A stretch of DNA of 7,453 nucleotides from Methanoculleus sp. GTDB taxonomy: Archaea > Halobacteriota > Methanomicrobia > Methanomicrobiales > Methanoculleaceae. Location: the NCBI GenBank assembly GCA_023230425.1, contig JALNXI010000091.1:1-7453 (forward strand), given 5' to 3'. This document shows, piece by piece, positions 1 to 5,554 of the stretch. The notes beneath the pieces are model-generated. The model did no database searches. It saw nothing but the letters and a program-made list of their open reading frames with translations, and was not told where the DNA came from. Position 1 is the first letter of the stretch, and the number at the start of each line of letters is the position of its first letter. Position numbers and translations under genes: made by a program.

Positions 1-67
1 GCTATCATCAGAGATAGCCGTTGCGGTTCCACGGCCTCCTAGGGTACGCATGAATGAGGTGAAAACC
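1..67 (+). ncRNA. Leader element copy L1 (3' part only)
   Basis: This is the 3' part of a repeated 5' leader; the rest lies left of the window. It matches the ends of the leaders at 1880-2040, 4691-4851 and 6990-7147. Visible structure: a 6-bp stem 1-6/13-18 (GCTATC/GATAGC), and a second possible stem GCCGT 17-21 with ACGGC 31-35 across a 9-nt loop. That second stem occurs with the same spacing in all four copies. The two stems share bases 17-18, so they cannot both form fully. The leader ends at the GAGGTGA ribosome binding site of the next gene. Confidence 0.7.
56..62 (+). promoter_or_regulatory. Shine-Dalgarno site that sets the start at 68
   Basis: GAGGTGA lies 5 nt before the ATG at 68. 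An in-frame ATG at 50 lies upstream of this site and has no such site before it. The corresponding ATG in the other leader-linked genes also follows a GAGGT motif by 5-8 nt, so 68 is preferred. Confidence 0.75.
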
Positions 68-583
68 ATGAAACTATTGCAGATTGGCATAGCCGCACTC
101 CTCGTCTTGCTCTGCTTTGGGGGAGTTTCAGCGGAAAAAGTGGCTGAACTAGCCGTATGCACCCAGCCCTCATCGCTGGATGTGGGCGATACCACGGGTG
201 TTGAGTACATTGATCTCACTCCCGGAAAGATCGGTATCCAGGACGTTGTCACGGACGCCTTCAGAGGGACGATCACTGAATCGCTGCCCAGCCAGACCTT
301 TCAGTTTACCGTGCCGTCCGGCGTCTACAATTATATTCAGGTCGACATGAAGTTCTACCAGGTCGATGGCGAATGGAGTGACCTGCGGCTGAAACTGGTC
401 GACAGCAATAACCGCGTCCTCGCACAGGATGATGGGCCGTGGCTCCCGTTCACCGAGAACGGTGAGCGCCATGTACAGTATGACCAGCGTCTCCAGGAGG
501 GCGACGTCTACCGGGTCGTCGTCGAGAAGATCAGCCTTGTCGGAGATACTAAGTTTGATGGAACGGTCAAACTCCAAACATGA
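68..583 (+). CDS. Small exported beta-rich protein, unknown function
   Basis: A 171-residue protein with a clear Sec signal peptide: a lysine at residue 2, a hydrophobic core at about 4-20, and a likely cleavage after Val-Ser-Ala (residue 22). The mature part is rich in alternating hydrophobic residues and acidic/aromatic turns. A stretch of about residues 60-171 resembles a small PPC-like beta-sandwich, though I recognise no diagnostic motif. I cannot assign an enzyme activity. The gene follows leader copy L1 and is followed by a strong hairpin and an ABC-2 permease in the same direction. An extracytoplasmic partner of that transporter is possible but not shown. The start at 68 rests on the GAGGTGA site and on alignment with the other leader-linked genes. 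Confidence 0.75.
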   Translation: MKLLQIGIAALLVLLCFGGVSAEKVAELAVCTQPSSLDVGDTTGVEYIDLTPGKIGIQDVVTDAFRGTITESLPSQTFQFTVPSGVYNYIQVDMKFYQVDGEWSDLRLKLVDSNNRVLAQDDGPWLPFTENGERHVQYDQRLQEGDVYRVVVEKISLVGDTKFDGTVKLQT

Positions 584-590
584 AGATATC

Positions 591-610
591 GGGTGCCGTT
601 TACGGCACCC
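591..610 (+). terminator. Hairpin terminator or attenuator
   Basis: A perfect 8-bp stem, GGGTGCCG (591-598) with CGGCACCC (603-610), has a 4-nt loop and is followed by a T-rich stretch (CTTGTTCTTC, 611-620). It starts 7 nt after the stop of the upstream gene and ends 30 nt before the permease start. I see no TATA box between it and the permease. It may therefore act as a partial terminator that lowers permease expression relative to the upstream gene. Confidence 0.65.
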
Positions 611-640
611 CTTGTTCTTCGGGAAATCAGGGAGCATACC

Positions 641-1693
641 ATGACCGCAGGACGCAGCCTCATTGTCGCCGCAAAAGAGTTCTCCGACCTCTTCACGAGC
701 CGGCGGTTTCTCCTGATCTTTGCCCTGTACCTCATCATCGCCATAATCGGTATGGCCCAGGGGATCGAGCGCTATGATGACGCCCTGGCTTCGTACAACA
801 AAGCGATGCAGGCGGCGGACGAGTACCGGGACCTGCAGAACCTCGGGGCCTGGTGGCTTGAGATGCCGGGCAAGCCCTCGATCCTGTACGTCTTCAGCTC
901 CATGACCGGGACCACGATGACGCTCGGCGCACTGCTTGCCATCGCAGCCGGGTTCGACTTGGTCACCCGCGAGAAAGAGACCCGGTCGCTCAAAACCCTC
1001 CTTGCGCATCCGGTCTACCGGGACGAGGTCATCGTCGGCAAGGCGTTCGGGGGCGCCGCCGCCCTGGGAGTCGTCGTGGGGCTTGCCCTTGCCCTCATCA
1101 CCGCCGTCCTCCTCGTGCTCTCGATCGTCCCGACGGCAGCCGAGGTTGTTAGAATCCTGCTCTTCGGGGTGGTTTCACTCCTCTTCCTGATCGCCTGGTT
1201 TACCGTCGCCTTGGCGTTCTCGACGGTCGTCCGGGAGAGCGGCAACGTGTTGATCTTCACCCTCGTGGCCCTCTTCGTCGTCTCGTCGCTCTTCCCGGTG
1301 CTCGGGGCGACGGTTGGAGGGCTCGTCGCAGGCCCGCCGCCGCAACTCCCCGAAACACCGGCGGTCAAGGAGCTCACATTCACGTACGTCTCCAACGCAA
1401 CCGGGTCGTATGTCGCCCCGGGTGCCGATTCCGCTCGGCAAGAAGCGTTGAAAGAGTATCAGGAGGACCTGGCGGCGTATACGGAGAAGAAGAGAACTCT
1501 CACCGACGTGATCACTCTTCTCTCGCCGCAGAAGAGTTACCAGACTGTGGCCGATATCATCTCTGCACCCCAGAAGCGATCGCTTCCGGAATCTCTCGGC
1601 AGTGTCTGGGCAGGTATCGTGGGTCTGATCGTCTTCCCGTCGGTCTTCTTCGCCGCCGCGTACGGGAAGTTCATGCGAATGGATATCCGGTGA
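641..1693 (+). CDS. ABC-2 type transporter permease (NosY-like)
   Basis: A 350-residue integral membrane protein with about six hydrophobic segments (roughly 22-42, 88-106, 134-160, 172-194, 203-225, 322-343). After segment 2 is the cytoplasmic stretch typical of ABC-2 permeases, around residues 107-134: a charged TREKETRSLKTLLAHP motif followed by R-DEV--GK. This fits the NosY/multidrug ABC-2 family, whose members pair with a separate ATPase. A large loop (about 227-320) lies between segments 5 and 6 and is probably extracytoplasmic. The ATG at 641 is chosen over in-frame codons further upstream because a GGGAG site precedes it by about 6 nt, and an ATG at 593 would fall inside the terminator hairpin. 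No ATPase gene is adjacent in this window, so the partner must lie upstream or elsewhere. The substrate is unknown. Confidence 0.85.
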   Translation: MTAGRSLIVAAKEFSDLFTSRRFLLIFALYLIIAIIGMAQGIERYDDALASYNKAMQAADEYRDLQNLGAWWLEMPGKPSILYVFSSMTGTTMTLGALLAIAAGFDLVTREKETRSLKTLLAHPVYRDEVIVGKAFGGAAALGVVVGLALALITAVLLVLSIVPTAAEVVRILLFGVVSLLFLIAWFTVALAFSTVVRESGNVLIFTLVALFVVSSLFPVLGATVGGLVAGPPPQLPETPAVKELTFTYVSNATGSYVAPGADSARQEALKEYQEDLAAYTEKKRTLTDVITLLSPQKSYQTVADIISAPQKRSLPESLGSVWAGIVGLIVFPSVFFAAAYGKFMRMDIR

Positions 1694-1792
1694 GAGCGGG
1701 GAGCGGCCCACCCTGCACGCACTCTGCCTGCACCTGGACCCCGGGGGAAGCACTGGAGTACCAGGCTCCGATACCTGCACTCCCGCTCTTTT
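1694..1792 (+). terminator. Possible terminator region after the permease
   Basis: Immediately after the permease stop, GAGCGGG (1694-1700) is complementary to CCCGCTC (1782-1788), which is followed by four T (1789-1792). The stem is only 7 bp and the loop about 80 nt, though the loop holds smaller hairpins (for example GGAG/CTCC near 1755-1769). This is a weak call. I see no convincing gene in 1694-1840. Confidence 0.3.
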
Positions 1793-1841
1793 CCCTGAAC
1801 TTGAGGTCTCTGAGCGCCCGGACGAATCGGTGTTTGTCCGA

Positions 1842-1857
1842 GAAACGGTATAAAGAA
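1842..1857 (+). promoter_or_regulatory. BRE/TATA promoter of the peptidase operon
   Basis: TATAAA at 1849-1854 is preceded by a purine-rich BRE-like stretch (GAAACGG). The usual archaeal spacing of about 26 nt from the box centre puts the transcript start near 1877-1880, exactly where the leader element begins. Unlike the promoters near 4660 and 6960, this one has no large palindrome next to it. Confidence 0.6.
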
Positions 1858-1879
1858 GAACAGCGAAGTCTCCATCGGT

Positions 1880-2040
1880 GATACCGCACGCGGTATCCCG
1901 CGGGAGCCGGGTGTCACGATTGGCGTCGGATGCCGGCTCTCACAGCGTGCCCGGAGGGCAATAGGGCTGTTGGCGTCCATCAGGGATAGCCATTGCGGCT
2001 CTGTGGCTTTTTCTTGCGGCATGCAAACGGAGGTCAATTA
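1880..2040 (+). ncRNA. Leader element copy L2 (structured 5' UTR)
   Basis: A full copy of the repeated leader, directly before the start codon at 2041. Proposed helices in order: GATACC 1880-1885 with GGTATC 1892-1897; GGGAGCCGG 1902-1910 with CCGGCTCTC 1933-1941; ACAGC 1942-1946 with GCTGT 1966-1970, enclosing GCCC 1949-1952 with GGGC 1956-1959; and GCCAT 1989-1993 with GTGGC 2003-2007. Bases 1941-1968 are identical to the same block in the leaders at 4752-4779 and 7051-7078. This copy is the most diverged and still keeps its stems through compensating changes. I do not recognise a known riboswitch class. Confidence 0.7.
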
Positions 2041-2796
2041 ATGAAACAAGGAATCAGAGTACGCATCCTTCCCCTGCTCGCAGTAATGCTGTTAGCGACC
2101 GTGGTGGTGCCTGCAAGCGCATACTACTATTGTTGCGCAGAATGGGTAAATAATTATGACAATAACCCAGATTTTGGGAATTTAGACTGCAACGAGGAAA
2201 ATGCAAAAGGATTTTACTACCAACTTGGCGGTGATTCATCCTGGTGGGGATCATTCATTTATGGCGATAGTCAGGCCCTGGAAAGACACTGGAAAGATCC
2301 CAGCAAGTCTGGAAGTGGAATTGATTACATTTACGTGGATAAAACACATTTCGCGTTTTTTTCAGGGCATGGTTACAAAGATGGTTCTGGATTTGCGTTT
2401 GGTACCAGCCAGGATGACTTCAAACTGCATTACAACGATGCCCTCTGGGGAAACACGCAGATGGATTGGGTCACACTCGATGCCTGTAAGGTTCTGCGTG
2501 AAGACCGGCACACAAACTGGTACGACGCATTCGGCGGTCTGCACTCTATGACCGGGTTCCATACTGAATGCTACGATGTCCCGGATAGGGGTTCTGTCTT
2601 CGTACATCGGTTGATTGGCACGTGGACCGTCCAGCCGATCACCACGGCGTGGTTCGTGGCTGCGAAAGACACCGAGCCTTCGACCACGTATGCGGCGGCT
2701 CTTGCCCGCGATGGATGCTGGTCCGACTATATCTACGGCCACGGGAGCCAGGGGACGCCCGGAACGTCGTTCCTCTACAGCAAGTATCAGTGTTGA
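2041..2796 (+). CDS. Exported caspase-like (clan CD) cysteine peptidase candidate
   Basis: A 251-residue protein with a signal peptide (basic N-terminus, hydrophobic 9-24, likely cleavage after Ala-Ser-Ala at 27). Its core has the layout of caspase/gingipain-like clan CD peptidases: a hydrophobic strand ending in FFSGHG (about 105-111, catalytic His110), then a second strand leading to LDACKVL (about 146-152, candidate nucleophile Cys149). A conserved-looking GGLHSMTGF segment follows at 165-173. This pattern recalls the DUF6345 family found in archaea and bacteria, but that name is from memory and is tentative. Several other cysteines (31, 32, 50, 177, 226, 251) could form disulfides outside the cell. 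The ATG at 2041 has a GGAGGTC site 5-6 nt upstream and follows leader L2. Activity is inferred from the His/Cys pair only. Confidence 0.7.
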   Translation: MKQGIRVRILPLLAVMLLATVVVPASAYYYCCAEWVNNYDNNPDFGNLDCNEENAKGFYYQLGGDSSWWGSFIYGDSQALERHWKDPSKSGSGIDYIYVDKTHFAFFSGHGYKDGSGFAFGTSQDDFKLHYNDALWGNTQMDWVTLDACKVLREDRHTNWYDAFGGLHSMTGFHTECYDVPDRGSVFVHRLIGTWTVQPITTAWFVAAKDTEPSTTYAAALARDGCWSDYIYGHGSQGTPGTSFLYSKYQC

Positions 2797-2802
2797 GGTG
2801 AT
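2795..2802 (+). promoter_or_regulatory. Shine-Dalgarno site overlapping the upstream stop codon
   Basis: GAGGTGAT shares two bases with the TGA stop of the peptidase gene (2794-2796) and precedes the ATG at 2806. The overlap suggests translational coupling. An ATG two codons later (2812) is a less well spaced alternative. Confidence 0.6.
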
Positions 2803-2805
2803 AAC

Positions 2806-3777
2806 ATGAAGATGAAAACAATTGGGATCGGTATCGGTATTCTGGTGTTGCTGGGAATTATCTGTACCGCCGCCGGCGTATCTCTCCTCCTCGACGCCGG
2901 CCACACGCCTGACAGCCCGCTTCCGGGGAACCATTCCGACCTGGCGGGCAGCGTGAAATCAGGGAGTACCGCAAATTTCACCTATACCGTCTCCGCCGCA
3001 CTCCCATCGGTACCTGAGACAGTTGTTCTGTACCGGGTGGTGAAACCGGAGGTCACAACGGAACTCATCTCCTCGATAGCGGAGAAGATGGGCCTGAACG
3101 GGACGGTGCGCGAATCCCATGACCAGATGTTGCTCTCCGACGACCCCTACTCGCTGGAGGTCCATATGAAGTCGGGACGAATCGTCCTGATCGATACCCC
3201 CCGTTGGATGAACCCAAACGACAGAGACCAGCCGGAGAACCTCCCTCAGGACGATGAGGCGGTTCGGATCGCAACAGGATACCTGGAGAAGACGGGGCTG
3301 CTGCCCCCCGATGCAACGCCCTCCGCCATCGATCATCAAGAGATCGCGAGATACAACGAGAAGGGTGAGAGGATCGGCACCGCTTATGAGGAGGTTCAGG
3401 TCTCCTACTCCCGCACGATCGATGGCCTTCCGGTCGTCGGTTCGAAACTGACGGTCGAGATCGGCGGTGATGGAGATATCCTGAGCGTCTACAAACTCTG
3501 GAGAGACTACGCCCCGGAGAAGGAAGTGGCGATCACAACTCCGAAAGAGGCGCTTGACGAGTTGAAAACCGCTGGCGTGGCGACGGGCCTGAGCGCGGAT
3601 ATCACCGGGATCAAACTCGGCTACTACGAGGCCCCGGCGACGAGGGAGCCCACCTATCTTGTCCCGGTCTACATCTTCACGGGCAGGGTGCTGGACGGGA
3701 CCGGGGAGGAGACCTCGTTCGTCCGCTACGTCCCCGCATCTCCCGACTTCAGGGAGGAGATCCCAGCGGTCAAGTGA
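2806..3777 (+). CDS. Membrane-anchored FTP/PepSY/YycI-like protein
   Basis: A 323-residue protein with one N-terminal hydrophobic segment (about 5-29), then a hydrophilic domain predicted outside the membrane with several possible N-glycosylation sequons. The C-terminal half has the pattern seen in FTP/PepSY and YycI-type domains: EAVRIATGYL (151-160); YSRTIDGLPVVGSKLTVEI (201-219), as in thermolysin propeptide (FTP) repeats; a DGDI turn (222-225); TPKEALDEL (245-253); and a strand LVPVYIFTG (285-293). Such domains often act as peptidase pro-regions or inhibitors, or as sensor modules. The gene starts 9 nt after the stop of the caspase-like gene and shares its ribosome binding region with that stop, so the two are almost certainly co-transcribed. 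A role in holding, inhibiting or sensing the neighbouring peptidase is inference. Confidence 0.65.
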   Translation: MKMKTIGIGIGILVLLGIICTAAGVSLLLDAGHTPDSPLPGNHSDLAGSVKSGSTANFTYTVSAALPSVPETVVLYRVVKPEVTTELISSIAEKMGLNGTVRESHDQMLLSDDPYSLEVHMKSGRIVLIDTPRWMNPNDRDQPENLPQDDEAVRIATGYLEKTGLLPPDATPSAIDHQEIARYNEKGERIGTAYEEVQVSYSRTIDGLPVVGSKLTVEIGGDGDILSVYKLWRDYAPEKEVAITTPKEALDELKTAGVATGLSADITGIKLGYYEAPATREPTYLVPVYIFTGRVLDGTGEETSFVRYVPASPDFREEIPAVK

Positions 3778-3814
3778 CCGCTCCCGGCCTCCTTCCCTTT
3801 TTCGGAGCATGTCC

Positions 3815-4366
3815 ATGAAGAAGATCCTGTATCTCGTCATCGCCCTTATCGCCGCGGCTGCACTGATCCTGGTCGCCGCGCTGGTGTTGCCGGAGGCGCT
3901 TCCGGGACCCCCGGAGCACGCGGCGAACCAGACAGCCCGGCCGACGGACGCCCTCCGGGAGAATGTCTCGTCCATTGAGATCCACGCTCGCGGAGGCGGG
4001 AGCATCCTCATCTATCCGGAAGATCGCGAATATTCTGCCCTCGAAAAGGAGTGCCGCGAGCAGATCCGGTGTATCTCCGGCCAGTATAAGACAGGGTTCT
4101 CGCAGGAGGAGCTGGATACTATGAAACAGAACGCTACCTACGTAGCGATGCACTTCCCGGTTCCGACAGAGTTCGAGACGGGTTACATCGTCAGTGGAGC
4201 GCCGAAGGAGATCACAGCGAATGAGGCGATATTCTTTCTGGATCTCGTCCACCATCCGGCGGACATGATCATCACGCGGGCGGATAGTGGACCTGGGGTC
4301 TGGGGCACATCACGGGATCGCAAAGAACTCTGGGATCTGGTCGCGCCGATCATAGGGGAGTTGTAG
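3815..4366 (+). CDS. Small membrane-anchored protein, family shared with 4852-5432
   Basis: A 183-residue protein with an N-terminal hydrophobic anchor (about 4-29), a Pro-rich linker, and a domain at about 52-183. I do not recognise the family. The product of the frameshifted gene at 4852-5432 aligns with it along its length: shared IHA (56-58), an acidic stretch before Glu-Cys (79-80), an E-E/D-L segment (98-100), T-Y-V (108-110) followed by a P-x-P strand, and an ADxxxxxxDxxPG region near 149-161. The ATG at 3815 is preferred because CGGAG lies 7 nt upstream; the ATG at 3809 would be only 1 nt from it. It follows the FTP-like gene by 37 nt with no clear promoter, so it is probably the third gene of that operon, although a T-run near 3798-3802 could cause partial termination. 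Confidence 0.7.
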   Translation: MKKILYLVIALIAAAALILVAALVLPEALPGPPEHAANQTARPTDALRENVSSIEIHARGGGSILIYPEDREYSALEKECREQIRCISGQYKTGFSQEELDTMKQNATYVAMHFPVPTEFETGYIVSGAPKEITANEAIFFLDLVHHPADMIITRADSGPGVWGTSRDRKELWDLVAPIIGEL

Positions 4367-4384
4367 CTCCGAACCGTTTGGAGC
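4366..4384 (+). terminator. Weak hairpin at the operon end
   Basis: GCTCC (4366-4370) pairs with GGAGC (4380-4384) across a 9-nt loop, directly at the stop of the 3815 gene. No T-run follows, so termination is uncertain. It lies between this gene and the convergent remnant on the other strand. Confidence 0.25.
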
Positions 4385-4420
4385 GGAAGTTGACCGGCAG
4401 GCAACAATCTCTTATGGCGT

Positions 4421-4564
4421 TTACCCGGCTCCACCGCTGTGCGCACTCTCACCTCCTGAGGGGTTTGCGGTGGAGTTGCGACCTACGGTCTCCTGCGCTG
4501 CCACGGTCGTAACCAGCAGCGCTGCGGCGACCATGATAATCGTTGCGATTCTGCAGAGGTTCAT
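4421..4564 (-). pseudogene. Truncated remnant of the exported protein at 6420-6863
   Basis: Read on the minus strand from the ATG at 4564, 47 codons are left. The first 26 residues match the signal peptide and first mature residues of the PPC-like protein at 6420-6863, with two visible substitutions. After that the sequence diverges and a stop follows within about 20 codons, so the whole PPC-like domain is missing. The promoter and palindrome upstream are intact. It is either a decayed copy left by duplication or, less likely, a short secreted peptide rich in Gly and Ser. Confidence 0.65.
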
Positions 4565-4594
4565 AGTGCATCGTAGGGGGGTTTCTAGAATGCC

Positions 4595-4599
4595 TATAT
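4595..4599 (-). promoter_or_regulatory. TATA box of the minus-strand remnant
   Basis: On the minus strand a GTAAAAGGGATATAG stretch gives a BRE-like element followed by a TATA box. The spacing puts the transcript start near 4571, only a few bases before the ATG at 4564, so the transcript would be nearly leaderless. The BRE-like bases lie in the end of the palindrome arm. Confidence 0.5.
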
Positions 4600-4603
4600 C
4601 CCT

Positions 4604-4657
4604 TTTACGGCCACCGCACCTACATGTCACGCGATACGTAGGTGCGGTGGCCGTAAA
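4604..4657. repeat. 54-bp perfect palindrome between divergent promoters, left copy
   Basis: Arms 4604-4623 and 4638-4657 are perfectly complementary over 20 bp, separated by a 14-nt spacer (4624-4637). TATA boxes flank it on both sides, 4 nt from the left arm (minus strand) and 1 nt from the right arm (plus strand), so it lies upstream of both transcript starts. It is therefore more likely a DNA site for a dimeric regulator than an RNA hairpin. The identical 54 bases recur at 6903-6956. Confidence 0.9.
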
Positions 4658-4664
4658 CTATATC
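4653..4664 (+). promoter_or_regulatory. BRE/TATA promoter of leader L3
   Basis: GTAAACTATATC carries a TATAT core at 4659-4663. The spacing predicts a transcript start near 4686-4690, at the first base pair of leader L3. The BRE-like part lies inside the right arm of the palindrome, so a protein bound there would touch or block the basal factors. Confidence 0.55.
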
Positions 4665-4690
4665 AAACCCCCTCCCGGATAAAACAGCGT

Positions 4691-4851
4691 GGATGCCTGA
4701 ACGGTATCCCGCGGGAGCCCTGCTCAGTCGTAGGGACAGGGTCCGGACTCCCACAGCGTGCCCGGAGGGCAATAGGGCTTTGGCTGTCATCAGGGATAGC
4801 CGTTTTGGTTCTATGGCCTCCGGGAACACGCATGACTCGAGGTCTGGAATC
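4691..4851 (+). ncRNA. Leader element copy L3 (structured 5' UTR)
   Basis: Proposed helices: GGATGCC 4691-4697 with GGTATCC 4703-4709, containing one G-U pair where copy L2 has A-U; GGGAG 4713-4717 with CTCCC 4748-4752; GCCC 4761-4764 with GGGC 4768-4771 inside the invariant core 4752-4779; and GCCGT 4799-4803 with ATGGC 4813-4817 across the constant 9-nt loop. The ribosome binding site GAGGT (4839-4843) lies 8 nt before the ATG at 4852. CCTC just after the last stem could pair with this GAGG. Confidence 0.7.
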
Positions 4852-5432
4852 ATGAAACCGAGATTCAAAAGATATTCTCTCATCCTCCTCGTGCTTATCA
4901 TCTTTTTCTCTGCAATCGTCCTCCTCCACTACGCCCTCCCCCCTCCTCCAGAGGAAGGAACGGTGGTCCTCATCCATGCCACGGAGAGAGGGGAGGTTCG
5001 GTTCGCAGAAGGAGATGAGCAGTTGGACCCCTCTATGACGAGTGTATGGCAATCCTCCATAGCCTGACGCCGCCTGTTGAGATGTACGTCTCCTGGGAAG
5101 ATCTCTCGGACTGGATGGACGAAGAAGAGAGTACCTATGTCCAGATCATCCTGCCGGAACCGATGGATCTCAGGCACTTGTATCATGTTGGCGGAACTGA
5201 CTCTGGCACGATCAAGTCTGGCACGATCAGGCTGCGAAGTGCGGTCTTTGGGCTGCATGATCCTGGACCGTATGCTGATATCGATCTCTTTGTGGTCTCC
5301 GATACACCTGGTCCCTTCAGAACGGACGGCGATCCACAAGTGGTGGCATACGATTCAGAACGGGGGATCGGGCACCTGAGCGCTCTGGTTAATGCAACCC
5401 TCGAGAAAGATGGGGGTACAGCCGGGAACTGA
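4852..5432 (+). pseudogene. Frameshifted membrane-anchored protein, paralogue of 3815-4366
   Basis: Translation from the ATG at 4852 gives a hydrophobic anchor (about residues 9-27), a Pro-rich linker and the start of a domain, then leaves the family and stops at 5067. The rest continues in another frame to the stop at 5430-5432. The switch falls at the run of four C at 5028-5031. One extra C would join residue Asp59 to Pro-Leu-Tyr-Asp-Glu-Cys and give one protein of about 193 residues, close to the 183-residue paralogue, with the Glu-Cys pair and the T-Y-V and P-x-P positions aligned. A 15-bp in-frame tandem repeat (5202-5231) duplicates S-G-T-I. It may be a true pseudogene, a sequencing error in the C-run, or a programmed -1 frameshift; the first two are more likely. 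Confidence 0.7.
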
Positions 5433-5554
5433 GGCATTACTCCGGGTGCCCGGGTGACTGTGAACTCGTGGAACCCGGGTTAGGGTTACGCCGTCGACGG
5501 GATGGTTGATCGGTCGGGGGGGTCCGGGCACCCGGAAGGAGAGGCCGCCGGGGG
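5433..5554. other. Convergent intergenic region with a long inverted repeat
   Basis: This gap separates a plus-strand and a minus-strand gene end. Bases 5441-5453 and 5524-5536 form a perfect 13-bp inverted repeat (core CCGGGTGCCCGG) about 70 nt apart. Each arm is itself nearly self-complementary. No T-run follows on either strand at the right distance, so a bidirectional terminator is possible but unproven. I see no gene here. Confidence 0.45.

Larger units (their letters stand above)
4489..4859. repeat. Duplicated divergent module, left copy
   Basis: This stretch aligns with 6788-7155 at a constant offset of 2299 nt, shifting to 2296 near its right end through a 3-nt length difference. It covers the start of the minus-strand exported gene, both divergent promoters, the palindrome, the full leader, and the first codons (Met-Lys-Pro) of the plus-strand gene. 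Outside these limits the flanking genes are unlike each other. The 54-bp palindrome and the 24 bases after it are identical in both copies, whereas bases 4576-4594 differ at several positions. Confidence 0.85.

Noticed and set aside
170..1009. Long minus-strand open frame of 279 codons opposite the exported gene and permease
   Set aside because: It has no signal or domain pattern, spans the hairpin and two well-supported plus-strand genes, and is a typical antisense shadow of GC-rich coding sequence.
1880..2040. Leader as a known riboswitch (c-di-GMP, cobalamin, fluoride, TPP or SAM types)
   Set aside because: Some short GC-rich blocks look familiar, but the invariant core and stem order do not match the consensus of these classes as far as I can recall. 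An Rfam search would settle it.
2959..4011. Minus-strand open frame of 350 codons
   Set aside because: It overlaps two plus-strand genes with clear anchors and ribosome binding sites, and its Arg-rich, low-complexity composition is that of a shadow frame.
4604..4657. Palindrome as an intrinsic terminator or an insertion-element end
   Set aside because: It lies upstream of both transcript starts with TATA boxes facing outward, has no T-run, and I see no transposase or target-site duplication around either copy.
4421..4851. The four leaders as a CRISPR array or tRNA-like repeats
   Set aside because: The copies are 160 nt long, far apart, each tied to a start codon, and have no regular spacers or cloverleaf fold.
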